A DNA stretch of 9,147 nucleotides. Source: CBDUXT01 sp965371245. GTDB lineage: Bacteria > Planctomycetota > Phycisphaerae > UBA1845. Location of the stretch: assembly GCA_965371245.1 (NCBI GenBank), contig CBDUXT010000148.1, positions 1-9,147 on the forward strand. The letters run 5' to 3'. Made by a program: the position numbers and the translations under genes. Positions 1 to 5,867 of this stretch are shown here, piece by piece. Within the stretch, counting starts at the first letter, position 1, and each line of letters starts with the position of its first letter. The notes below the pieces were generated by a model, which worked only from the letters and a program-made list of their open reading frames with translations, was not told the DNA's origin and ran no database searches.

Positions 1-128
1 TTCATCGACTCAAATCGCAGCCTCGCTTGAGCCTATCCGGCGCTGTAGTATTAGGCGTCAGGGGGATACGGTATTCGCGCTCGCGGTTCGGGAAGCGCGA
101 CCTGTCCCGCCCGCGCACGCGTCTTCCG

Positions 129-737
129 TCACTCCGCCACCGCCCAATCAAAAGAGACTCGCTCAAAACATTCGAGCGTCGTATCGGAGCTGCAGTTGTA
201 GACCCGAACACCGCTGCCGGCGAGTTGGTCGGCGCCGTGCTGAAGCATGCGCGCCATTTTTGGAAACTCGGTTCGCTCGTGGTTTCTTGAAACGGGATCG
301 TTACCGAAAAAGTGCGTCTGTCCCGTTTGATGTTTCAAATCGAGACCGACGTAGTAGATTCGCGTGAAGCCCATGTAAACCGCGACCTGCAGCGCGAAGT
401 ACGCGACGGTGTAGCCGCTGTAGATTCCTTCGGTCAGCTCGCGGCTGAACGCTTCCGACCCCAACAGCTTGATCGGAATCCCGAAGGGGCGGTCCTGCAA
501 CGTGAACAGGTAGCGGGTCTTGCGTAGTACGTCTTCGTACTCATGGAAGAGGCGCTCGTCCATCGTGCAGTGATAGTGCGTGTCGGGAAACACCAGACTT
601 GAACGATTCAGTCCGATGACGATCCGCCGACCGAGCGGTGTCAGGTCGAGTGTGCCGAGGGACGGACCCGAAGCGAGGATGAACACGCTCTTGCCCTGAT
701 GAAGTCCCTTGAAATCACCGATCGTCTCGTAGGCCAT
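129..737 (-). CDS. GT42/DUF115-like (sialyltransferase-fold) protein, probable surface-glycan function
   Basis: A 202-residue protein. The N-terminal segment at residues 17-28 (SVFILASGPSLG) is the glycine-rich nucleotide-binding type loop of DUF115/MptE-like and GT42 sialyltransferase-fold proteins. Residues 106-134 (SGYTVAYFAL...YYVGLDL) match the second conserved block of that fold, a helix followed by a strand ending in G-[IL]-D, and a His-rich segment (HFFGND, near 142-147) follows. No signal peptide or membrane segment is visible. I prefer ATG at 737, two bases after the upstream sialidase-like stop. An in-frame GTG at 752 would overlap that gene by 13 bp. The spacing suggests co-translation with the sialidase-like gene. 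Fold assignment is from remembered motifs. Whether it transfers sialic acid, another sugar, or is a pterin pyrophosphokinase-like enzyme cannot be decided from sequence alone. Confidence 0.7.
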   Translation of the reverse strand: MAYETIGDFKGLHQGKSVFILASGPSLGTLDLTPLGRRIVIGLNRSSLVFPDTHYHCTMDERLFHEYEDVLRKTRYLFTLQDRPFGIPIKLLGSEAFSRELTEGIYSGYTVAYFALQVAVYMGFTRIYYVGLDLKHQTGQTHFFGNDPVSRNHERTEFPKMARMLQHGADQLAGSGVRVYNCSSDTTLECFERVSFDWAVAE

Positions 738-739
738 CG

Positions 740-1684
740 CTATCCCATCCACCAGTCACGGTCGAAGCAGACGTACTGAATCCGGTTGCGCCCGAACGTG
801 TAGGCCGCGTGGATGACGCCGTTGTCATCCACTGCGGTAGACGGATAGGACACCTCCTGGGGCGTCTCATCGAGATGCTTCGGCTCGGTCCAACTGACCC
901 CGCCGTCCGTCGAACGGGACAGGCTCAAAGGATATCGCCGGTGCTCGGTCGTGTGGTTGTACACCGCGAAGAGCACATCGTCTGAATAGAAAGCGGCCAC
1001 ACCGGAAAGCGGATTGGGCAACGAAGTCCCCACGACGCCCGACCAACTGCGACCATCGTCGTTGGAGAAGACGCGAAGACATCGGCGGGAATCTCCCGTC
1101 GGTCGCAAGAGCATCGTCAATCGCGTGTCGTCGTGCCGCGCGATGCATCCCTGAATGGCGCCGGCGTCCGCGAAGCGAGTCACACTGACCCAGCCGCGTC
1201 CGTCGGGACCGGCGGTCAACAGAATCGTTCGGTTCTCCGCTTCGTCGTACGCAGGAAGCAGGAAATAGCCGTTTCGTCGCAGGACCGGTGGATACCGCAC
1301 CATGAGCCCGGACGGCATCCGTAATGACTCCGCCGGCGTCCAGGTGTGCCCCGCGTCGTCACTCGCGGAGGCGTACAAGACCGCGCTGTCCCAGTAATGC
1401 CCGCGGAGCGACACGAACAGCAAATGAAGACGCCCTCCGGTGTCACAGAAAAGAACCGGGTTCCCCAACGAACTACTCATCTCACCAAGAATCCGCCGGG
1501 GGCGGTGGAACCGGGCCGTGCCGGCCGGCTTGCGGGCCAGGACAAGGACAGCCGCCGAGGTTTCCTTCTCCACATAGGCGTACCACGCCACGAGCACGTC
1601 GCCCGTCAGGGTCAACGCGACCGAGGGGCAATGGCAGTGCGGAATCGCCGGATCAGGGTTGGAGAGGGTTTCTTTGTTGACCAT
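740..1684 (-). CDS. Sialidase-like beta-propeller protein (BNR_2 type) with Asp boxes
   Basis: A 314-residue protein with three clear Asp-box motifs (S-x-D-x-G-x-[ST]-W): SDDAGHTW at 108-115, SNDDGRSW at 207-214 and STDGGVSW at 258-265. Between the first two lies NPVLF...GRLHLLF...W (75-98) and a YPPVL...GYFLLPAYDE stretch (131-148), which is the layout of BNR_2-type exo-sialidase-like six-bladed propellers. The ATG at 1684 is the only good start before an in-frame stop about 80 bp upstream, and the ribosome-binding site is weak. There is no signal peptide, so a cytoplasmic location is suggested, which is unusual for a scavenging sialidase. The last codon is 2 bp before the GT42-like gene. 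Asp boxes show the fold, not the activity. I did not find an unambiguous full arginine triad, so hydrolysis of sialic acid is uncertain. Confidence 0.75.
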   Translation of the reverse strand: MVNKETLSNPDPAIPHCHCPSVALTLTGDVLVAWYAYVEKETSAAVLVLARKPAGTARFHRPRRILGEMSSSLGNPVLFCDTGGRLHLLFVSLRGHYWDSAVLYASASDDAGHTWTPAESLRMPSGLMVRYPPVLRRNGYFLLPAYDEAENRTILLTAGPDGRGWVSVTRFADAGAIQGCIARHDDTRLTMLLRPTGDSRRCLRVFSNDDGRSWSGVVGTSLPNPLSGVAAFYSDDVLFAVYNHTTEHRRYPLSLSRSTDGGVSWTEPKHLDETPQEVSYPSTAVDDNGVIHAAYTFGRNRIQYVCFDRDWWMG

Positions 1685-1911
1685 ACGCTCGGTGCCGATC
1701 CCGGGAGGATGGACGGCCCGGCCACGTCCGACTTCGGTTCGCGGTGCGCACGTCTGCCGTGTTTATCGGCAGCGACGCGGACCTGCGTTTGACCCATGTC
1801 GGGCGGCGGCAAAGAGGAACCGCACCGTTGGGTTTGCCCCCGTGGCGAGAATGTTTTCGGACCAAGCCGTCATGCACCGGCAGTAGAAGGCACGGCGGTT
1901 TCCTTGCCTCG

Positions 1912-2709
1912 TTACCTGAGCGTGCGCTGCCGGTCCTTCGGAACGAGCTTCGCGCCGAGCCGCGGCTCTCGCCCCAGGATGTGTGCGATGTGATAGTTGA
2001 ACGTAACGAAGGCTCCGGCCACTGGATCGCCCGCGACAGCGCCACCCTGGTTGGGGTTGGACTCGTTGGGACAGAACGTGGCCAGGTCGAGATGGGCCGG
2101 GCCGCAACGGCACAGGTCACGCGTTGGCGTCGATAGTCCGCGCTTCTCGATCTGCCCTGCCTCGCAATCGCGGCAGATCACGCCACCCTCATGCGACGAG
2201 AAGTGCGTCAGGTCAGCGTCACGCTCGCAACGCACGCACGCATCGAACCTTGGCAGCAAGCCCACGGTATCGAGCAGCAACATCTGGTAGCGCACGGTCG
2301 CTCGCAGCGGCTCGCACGCCTCGCAGAGGTCTCGCAATGTGGCCAACAACGCGTCGAGCAGCGCGGGATGGGGATCCCAATCCTCCGTGAGGCGGCCGGT
2401 GATCTCGGCCGCGTAAAGCCCCGCGTGCAGCCGGAAGAGCTGCTCGCGAAGCCCGGAAAGGCTGCGGGTCTGCTTCCAGTTCGTCAGGGTGGCGAGCCGC
2501 TCGGCGCGTTCGTGCCGAGTGCTCAGACCGACGGTCCCGACCTCGAGCAGGTCGATCGCCGGCGCGTGTCGCTTCTTGGTGCCGCGCTTGATTCCCTTGG
2601 CGATCGCGCGCACCTTGCCATGCCCGCGAGTCAGCAGAACCACGATCTGCGACGTCTCCGAATAGTCGAGCCGCGCCAAAACGACAGCGTCATCCTGAAT
2701 CGATGCCAT
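1912..2709 (-). CDS. recO: DNA repair protein RecO
   Basis: A 265-residue protein of normal RecO length. The N-terminal OB-fold region contains the family pattern DYSETSQIVVLLTRGHGKVR (15-34) followed by AIAKGIKRGTKK. The middle is helical (DLLEVGTV, LREQLFRLHAGLYAAEI). A zinc-binding module is formed by C158/C161 and C179/C182, with the typical HEGGVICRDC segment. The C-terminal tail (FVTFNYHIAHILGREPRLGAKLV) matches the end of RecO proteins. RecO loads RecA onto SSB-coated single-stranded DNA with RecR in the RecF pathway, and acts in the cytoplasm. ATG at 2709 is the first start that keeps the OB fold intact, and no strong Shine-Dalgarno sequence precedes it. The insertion RDLCRCGPAHLDLATFCPNESNPNQGG (198-223) adds extra cysteines that I cannot place in the usual RecO architecture. 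Confidence 0.93.
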   Translation of the reverse strand: MASIQDDAVVLARLDYSETSQIVVLLTRGHGKVRAIAKGIKRGTKKRHAPAIDLLEVGTVGLSTRHERAERLATLTNWKQTRSLSGLREQLFRLHAGLYAAEITGRLTEDWDPHPALLDALLATLRDLCEACEPLRATVRYQMLLLDTVGLLPRFDACVRCERDADLTHFSSHEGGVICRDCEAGQIEKRGLSTPTRDLCRCGPAHLDLATFCPNESNPNQGGAVAGDPVAGAFVTFNYHIAHILGREPRLGAKLVPKDRQRTLR

Positions 2710-2824
2710 AATGACATGCTACCGCGTCGCCGGGTGCAGGCCAGAGTCGCCGGGTTCAGCCGGGTGTGTGACAGTTTTGGCGGACCCTGCAAAGCCATCT
2801 TGACGGCGCCACGCTGCGCAAGAG

Positions 2825-2844
2825 CCGCGGGCGCAAGCCCACGG
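2825..2844. repeat. GCAA-capped hairpin, intergenic repeat-like
   Basis: Arms 2825-2832 (CCGCGGGC) and 2837-2844 (GCCCACGG) pair around a GCAA loop with one C/A mismatch, which becomes a G-U pair if the minus strand is transcribed. The core GGCGCAAGC recurs in other intergenic spots of this window (4770-4778 and 5607-5615). Confidence 0.5.
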
Positions 2845-2858
2845 ACACGATGCGAACA

Positions 2859-2909
2859 AGCACGGGGCTTCTACGCTACCAGACCGGTCACAGGGCTCGG
2901 CCCCGTGCT
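2859..2909. repeat. 10-bp perfect inverted repeat, 31-nt spacer
   Basis: AGCACGGGGC at 2859-2868 is the exact reverse complement of 2900-2909. The spacer contains GACCGGTC. The element lies wholly inside the 14-bp inverted-repeat segment, so it could be a central structure of that element. No T-run follows, so it does not look like an intrinsic terminator. Confidence 0.5.
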
Positions 2910-3010
2910 CTGAAAACTTCCCGCCGATTCCGTCATGCACCCGTTCAGGCCAGGCGTGCCGGAACCCCGTCACACACCCGGCCCACGCCTCGCTCTGTCG
3001 GGAATGGTTC

Positions 3011-3019
3011 TGCTATACT
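3011..3019 (+). promoter_or_regulatory. Possible extended -10 promoter element for glutamate dehydrogenase
   Basis: TGCTATACT combines an extended TGn with a good -10 hexamer (TATACT, 3014-3019). No convincing -35 hexamer lies upstream, which is tolerated by extended -10 promoters. It is the only promoter-like sequence I noticed upstream of the gene. It would give a leader of roughly 180 nt. Confidence 0.35.
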
Positions 3020-3107
3020 GTCGGCCGTTACCTGCCGCGGGTGTCCAGGGCAGATGAGGGGAGCAAGCTGGCACGCCGATTGCCCCTTGAACGTGGAACG
3101 CCAGACT

Positions 3108-3121
3108 CACGAGCCCTCGTG
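3108..3121. promoter_or_regulatory. Dyad CACGA-N4-TCGTG in the glutamate dehydrogenase leader
   Basis: Arms CACGA (3108-3112) and TCGTG (3117-3121) flank GCCC, 82 nt before the glutamate dehydrogenase start. A dyad with the same arms occurs after the gene at 4508-4521. It could be an operator or an RNA hairpin. No binding protein can be named. Confidence 0.3.
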
Positions 3122-3203
3122 GCAACCGGACGGCCCGATAGACCACGCGAGATCCGCCCCGCCGCTGGAATGACCAGCAAGATTGACCCTTGGAGCTACT
3201 TAG

Positions 3204-4454
3204 ATGGCCAACCTGAACCCATTCGCAATCGCCCAGCAGCAGCTTGATGAAGCGGCTGAGAAGCTCGGGCTCGACGCCGCGACCCATGAACTGCTTCGCT
3301 GGCCCATGCGAGAATACCACGCAAGCCTTCCAGTCAAGATGGACAACGGCACCACGCGCATATTCAAGGGCTACCGCGTCCAGTACAACGCGGCTCGCGG
3401 TCCGACCAAGGGCGGATTGCGCTGGCATCCCGAGGAAACGATCGATACGGTTCGGGCCTTGGCCGCCTGGATGACCTGGAAGACGGCGGTCGTCGATATC
3501 CCGCTGGGTGGTGGCAAGGGCGGCGTTACGTGCAACCCCAAGGAGCTCTCGGACGGAGAGAAGGAACGGTTGGCGCGGGCGTACATTCGTGCCATCGGGC
3601 ACGAACTGGGCGTCCATCGTGATGTGCCGGCCCCCGACGTCTACACCACGCCGCAGATCATGGCCTGGATGATGGACGAGTACGAAGCCATGAAGGGGCA
3701 ATCGCACCCCGGCATGATCACCGGCAAGCCGATCGCCGTCGGCGGTTCGCAGGGGCGCGGCGACGCCACGGCCCGCGGCGGGGTGTACTGCGTCCGCGAA
3801 GCGGGCAATGTGCTCGGCCTGGATGTAAGCAAGTCGACCTTCGCGATCCAGGGCTTCGGCAACGCCGGACAGTTCGCGGCGACGCTGCACGCGCAAATCC
3901 TCGGCGGCGGAACCCTTCTCGCCGCCAGCGACTCCCGTGGCGGAGTCATGAACAGCGACGGGCTGGACCCGCAGGCGCTCGTTCGGCATAAGCTCGAAAC
4001 CGGAGCCGTCCAAGACTTCCCCGGCTCCAAGCCCATCTCCAACGGGGCGCTACTGGAGTTGGAGTGCGATATCCTGTACCCGGCGGCCCTCGAGGGCGCC
4101 ATCACGGAAAAGAACGCTGGGAACATACAGGCCAAGATTCTGTGCGAACTCGCCAACGGACCGACCACGCCGGAAGCGGACAAGATTCTGTTCGAGAAGG
4201 AGGTGTACGTCATCCCCGACTTCCTGGCCAACGCCGGCGGCGTGACGGTCTCTTACTTCGAGCAGGTGCAAAACACCTACAACTACTACTGGTCGCTCGA
4301 GGACGTACACCAACAGCTCAACCGCAAGATGACCGACGCGTTCGCGGCCGTCCACGAGATGTCCAAAAAGGTCAAGGCCCACAACCGGGTGGTGGCCTAC
4401 ATGGTGGCCGTCTCCCGCGTGGCGGAGGCGTGCAAGATCCGCGGCTGGGTCTAG
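3204..4454 (+). CDS. gdhA: Glutamate dehydrogenase, NAD(P)-dependent (Glu/Leu/Phe/Val dehydrogenase family)
   Basis: A complete 416-residue enzyme of the usual hexameric length. It interconverts glutamate and 2-oxoglutarate plus ammonium in the cytoplasm, linking nitrogen and carbon metabolism. The substrate domain shows GPTKGGLR (66-73, Lys69), PLGGGKGGV (100-108, catalytic Lys105) and PAPDV (142-146, catalytic Asp145). The Rossmann domain carries GFGNAG (217-222), and ANGPTTPEAD (317-326), NAGGV (343-347) and SYFE (350-353) complete the active site. ATG at 3204 is preceded by GGAG at 3192-3195, a well-spaced Shine-Dalgarno sequence. SDSRGG (242-247) after the second Rossmann strand does not decide between NAD and NADP. 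The gene stands alone: recO is divergent and tRNA-Pro follows 215 bp later. A 347-residue open frame on the opposite strand is a composition artefact. Confidence 0.95.
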   Translation: MANLNPFAIAQQQLDEAAEKLGLDAATHELLRWPMREYHASLPVKMDNGTTRIFKGYRVQYNAARGPTKGGLRWHPEETIDTVRALAAWMTWKTAVVDIPLGGGKGGVTCNPKELSDGEKERLARAYIRAIGHELGVHRDVPAPDVYTTPQIMAWMMDEYEAMKGQSHPGMITGKPIAVGGSQGRGDATARGGVYCVREAGNVLGLDVSKSTFAIQGFGNAGQFAATLHAQILGGGTLLAASDSRGGVMNSDGLDPQALVRHKLETGAVQDFPGSKPISNGALLELECDILYPAALEGAITEKNAGNIQAKILCELANGPTTPEADKILFEKEVYVIPDFLANAGGVTVSYFEQVQNTYNYYWSLEDVHQQLNRKMTDAFAAVHEMSKKVKAHNRVVAYMVAVSRVAEACKIRGWV

Positions 4455-4507
4455 CGGTTGCCCCGATGTGCTGATTCTGTAGGAAATCCGCGCCCAGAAG
4501 AAAATGC

Positions 4508-4521
4508 CACGACCGGTCGTG
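4508..4521. promoter_or_regulatory. 14-bp perfect palindrome downstream of glutamate dehydrogenase
   Basis: CACGACCGGTCGTG begins 54 nt after the stop codon. On the minus strand it is followed by GCATTTTCTT, so it resembles a weak intrinsic terminator for minus-strand transcripts. On the plus strand there is no T-run. It shares its arms with the dyad at 3108-3121. Confidence 0.35.
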
Positions 4522-4669
4522 AGCCGCGCGATCCCCGATCTCTGGCCCGCTCGCCGCCCCGCGTACGCTACCAGGTCTCGCGGGTGAGCAGCCTCCATGC
4601 ATCGAAACGTCCCGATCGACTATCTATTTGCCTCGGCATCGATTTGTCGATAGGTTACCCGAACGACAT

Positions 4670-4743
4670 CGGGGCGTAGCTCAGCCTGGTAGAGCGCAGC
4701 GTTCGGGACGCTGAGGTCGCAGGTTCAAATCCTGTCGCCCCGA
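4670..4743 (+). tRNA. tRNA-Pro(CGG)
   Basis: A full cloverleaf of 74 nt. The acceptor stem CGGGGCG (4670-4676) pairs with CGCCCCG (4736-4742), and the discriminator is A (4743). The D arm is GCTC...GAGC. The anticodon stem CAGCG/CGCTG (4697-4701/4709-4713) closes loop TTCGGGA, with anticodon CGG at 4704-4706. The T arm loop is TTCAAAT. CCA is not encoded. A weak promoter may lie upstream (TTGCCT at 4628-4633, 17 bp, TAGGTT at 4651-4656). The gene is single and borders about 1.1 kb of broken elements, as is common at integration sites. Confidence 0.95.
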
Positions 4744-5003
4744 GTCATTTGGAAGCCGCAAGTCCTTACGGCGCAAGCGGTTAGGTGATCCCACCTGGTT
4801 GTCGGCCGCGACACTCATCCGGCACTTCCGACATACTTGTAGCTGCCTGATCCCCCGAACTGAGAACGTGTTCCGTGGTGGAGCGGCGCCGTGTTTTCGG
4901 GATCGATCCCTCCGGCGAGTGTTGATCCCTTGGTGTGCTTCGGGGCGTTGTCGATCACGGCCTGAGAAGCAGGCCCTGAAAGACGGCCACCTCGCGTAGT
5001 TCA
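4744..5003. other. Intergenic debris after tRNA-Pro, no gene recognised
   Basis: No protein motif is visible on either strand. A GGCGCAAGC core (4770-4778), a short hairpin AGGTG-ATCC-CACCT (about 4783-4796) and a hairpin GGCCTG-agaag-CAGGCC (4959-4975) are present, none with a T-run. The stretch at 4993-5003 (CGCGTAGTTCA) resembles the start of a tRNA D-arm, but no matching anticodon or T arm follows it. Confidence 0.4.
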
Positions 5004-5179
5004 GTAGGTCAGGTCATCGACCCGGCACCTCCCGAGCGTGACATTCGGATCTGCCCCCATTATTCCATTGCAGTGGCGGCCACAGCTACGAACAGCGGGG
5101 GGCTCGCCGCCTGGTCAGCGCCTATACAATACCGATTCTCCACGCAGTCAAACAATGCCGGGTCGATGACCCGACCTAC
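5004..5179. repeat. Segment bounded by 24-bp inverted repeats (23/24 match)
   Basis: 5004-5027 (GTAGGTCAGG...CCCGGCA) and the reverse complement of 5156-5179 differ at one base. With an 8-bp gap in the left arm (5000-5007, TTCAGTAG) the match extends outward to CGCGTAG at 4993. Each arm is itself a small dyad (GGTC-ATC-GACC), resembling a recombinase or terminal-repeat site. The 128 bp between the arms has no coding signal. The right arm lies 7 bp beyond the point where the transposase remnant loses its similarity, which suggests that the insertion or rearrangement truncated it. Confidence 0.5.
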
Positions 5180-5186
5180 GCGCCTT

Positions 5187-5300
5187 GATGTTGCTTGCCG
5201 AGAACATCGGGTGGGGCTGATCCTCCCATTCGATGTCCCGGAGCCGGTGCTGATTCTTGCGCTTGCCACGGGCGAGCCTTTTGCGTATCCTGTTGTTCAC
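5187..5300 (-). pseudogene. N-terminal remnant of an IS1380-like transposase
   Basis: Minus-strand translation from GTG at 5300 gives about 38 residues rich in basic amino acids (RIRKRLARGKRKNQHRLRD) ending QPHPMFSASNI. From memory, Planctomycetota IS1380-family transposases begin with a similar Arg/Lys-rich stretch followed by a [TS]ASNIHYE-type motif. Here the reading continues as KARRSG, running straight into the 24-bp inverted repeat, and stops at 5148. The rest of the transposase (DDE domain, several hundred residues) is absent. GGAAG at 5309-5313 is a plausible ribosome-binding site. This is a dead fragment. The family assignment is by recollection of the N-terminal motif only. Confidence 0.55.
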
Positions 5301-5375
5301 TCGAAATGCTTCCTTGCGTAAAAGTGTCGTTTGTTTGACACCGCACTCTAACGCTTTCCCGGAGGCATTTCGAGT
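5299..5375 (-). repeat. 15-bp inverted repeat covering the transposase ribosome-binding site
   Basis: ACTCGAAATGCTTCC (5299-5313) pairs with 5361-5375 with one G-U type mismatch, around a 47-nt spacer that holds a smaller repeat GTGTC/GACAC (5324-5328/5337-5341). In a minus-strand transcript the 3' arm contains the GGAAG ribosome-binding site and reaches the first bases of the GTG start. Read-through RNA would therefore hide the start. Alternatively these are internal repeats near the IS end. Confidence 0.5.
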
Positions 5376-5792
5376 CTTTTCTTGAAAACACGCGCTCAAA
5401 CTACGCTTGGCTTGGGACCAGTGCACTCCAAAGGACGGTTACCGTCTAACGGCGCGGCGTCAATCAGCCTTCCAAGCCGAAGGTTACGAGTTCGAGTCTC
5501 GTCGCCCGCTGTTCCAAGCTCCGCTCTCCTAGGCGTTTGGGTCAAGCCTCCGTCTCCGGGGAGATTCGCAATCGGATCGGGATGATGGGCTTGGCAACAA
5601 TTCACAGGCGCAAGCCGCCGATCGTCCTGTTTTCTTGAGTCTACAGCGGTGGAGGATCAGCTGCGGCTGGTTCGATGATGCAGAGCCGATTCTTTCAGCC
5701 ATGCTGATTCGGGCATGGTTGACGGTTCCGAATCAAACGAATTGGCCGCTGACGGCGAAACGGCCTTCCCGGTCGCCCGGCCGGCCGCGAAA
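5376..5792. other. Intergenic region with tRNA fragment and small dyads
   Basis: Besides the tRNA-Gly fragment, this stretch holds the dyad GACGGT-T-ACCGTC (5434-5446), a GGC-GCAA-GCC hairpin (5607-5616), and an 8-bp hairpin TGATTCGG/CCGAATCA (5705-5712/5728-5735, 15-nt loop). No protein motif was found. The minus-strand frame at 5396-5605 is antisense to the tRNA fragment and is not a gene. Confidence 0.4.
5464..5510 (+). pseudogene. 3' half of tRNA-Gly(TCC), truncated
   Basis: An anticodon stem TCAGC/GCCGA with one A-C mismatch closes loop CTTCCAA (anticodon TCC at 5471-5473). It is followed by variable loop AGGTT, T arm ACGAG-TTCGAGT-CTCGT, 3' acceptor strand CGCCCGC (5503-5509) and discriminator T. 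The expected 5' strand GCGGGCG and a D arm are missing: the 40 nt upstream do not pair with the acceptor. It is a broken gene, or a tRNA 3' end left as an attachment site. Confidence 0.65.
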
Positions 5793-5807
5793 AAACTTCG
5801 GAAGTTT
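5793..5807. promoter_or_regulatory. Dyad upstream of the -35 element (candidate operator)
   Basis: AAACTTC-G-GAAGTTT is a perfect 7+1+7 dyad ending 3 bp before the -35 hexamer of the regulator operon promoter. An AT-rich dyad in this position is typical of an operator. Autoregulation by the Rrf2 protein is an inference. Confidence 0.45.
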
Positions 5808-5810
5808 CTC

Positions 5811-5839
5811 TTGACGGCCGCCCCAATTGCCTATATATC
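5811..5839 (+). promoter_or_regulatory. Sigma70-type promoter of the rrf2-cytochrome-molybdoenzyme operon
   Basis: TTGACG (5811-5816), a 17-bp spacer and TATATC (5834-5839) lie 28 bp before the ATG at 5868, so the leader is about 20 nt. The -10 region falls in CTATA-TATC-TATAG (5831-5844), a 5-4-5 dyad that could be a second operator. Confidence 0.6.
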
Positions 5840-5867
5840 TATAGTCGTCTAGTTGATCCGTTCGAGC

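Larger units (their letters stand above)
2759..2982. repeat. 224-bp segment bounded by 14-bp perfect inverted repeats (possible MITE)
   Basis: GCCGGGTGTGTGAC at 2759-2772 is the exact reverse complement of 2969-2982. The similarity fades immediately inside and outside the arms. The segment has no coding content I trust and carries two nested hairpins (2825-2844 and 2859-2909). No convincing target-site duplication flanks the arms (left cgggttca, right ccacgcct). A small non-autonomous transposon is possible, and so is a degenerate intergenic repeat. Confidence 0.45.
2710..3203. other. Divergent intergenic region between recO and glutamate dehydrogenase
   Basis: This 494-bp stretch separates two divergently transcribed genes. 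It holds a direct repeat GTCGCCGGGT at 2726-2735 and 2746-2755, a segment bounded by 14-bp inverted repeats (2759-2982), two internal hairpins, a possible extended -10 element (3011-3019) and a 14-bp dyad (3108-3121). Short open frames exist on both strands, but none shows a recognisable protein motif. If the -10 element is real, glutamate dehydrogenase has a leader of about 180 nt. I see no known riboswitch consensus in it. Confidence 0.6.

Noticed and set aside
2719..2973. An 84-residue minus-strand frame in the recO upstream region
   Set aside because: It lies inside the inverted-repeat segment, encodes no motif, and overlaps two hairpins.
3020..3203. A riboswitch in the glutamate dehydrogenase leader
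   Set aside because: The leader is long enough, but I recognise no consensus of a known glutamine, glycine or other riboswitch.
2970..4013. A 347-residue open frame on the minus strand opposite glutamate dehydrogenase
   Set aside because: It is antisense to a clearly functional enzyme, has no family motifs, and long antisense frames are expected in GC-rich genes.
4799..4999. A plus-strand frame with a TTG start after tRNA-Pro
   Set aside because: It has no ribosome-binding site, no recognisable motif, and sits in degenerate sequence. I looked for an integrase remnant and saw none.
5396..5605. A minus-strand frame containing GDETRTRNLRLGR
   Set aside because: It is the reverse complement of the tRNA-Gly 3' half, a known source of spurious proteins.
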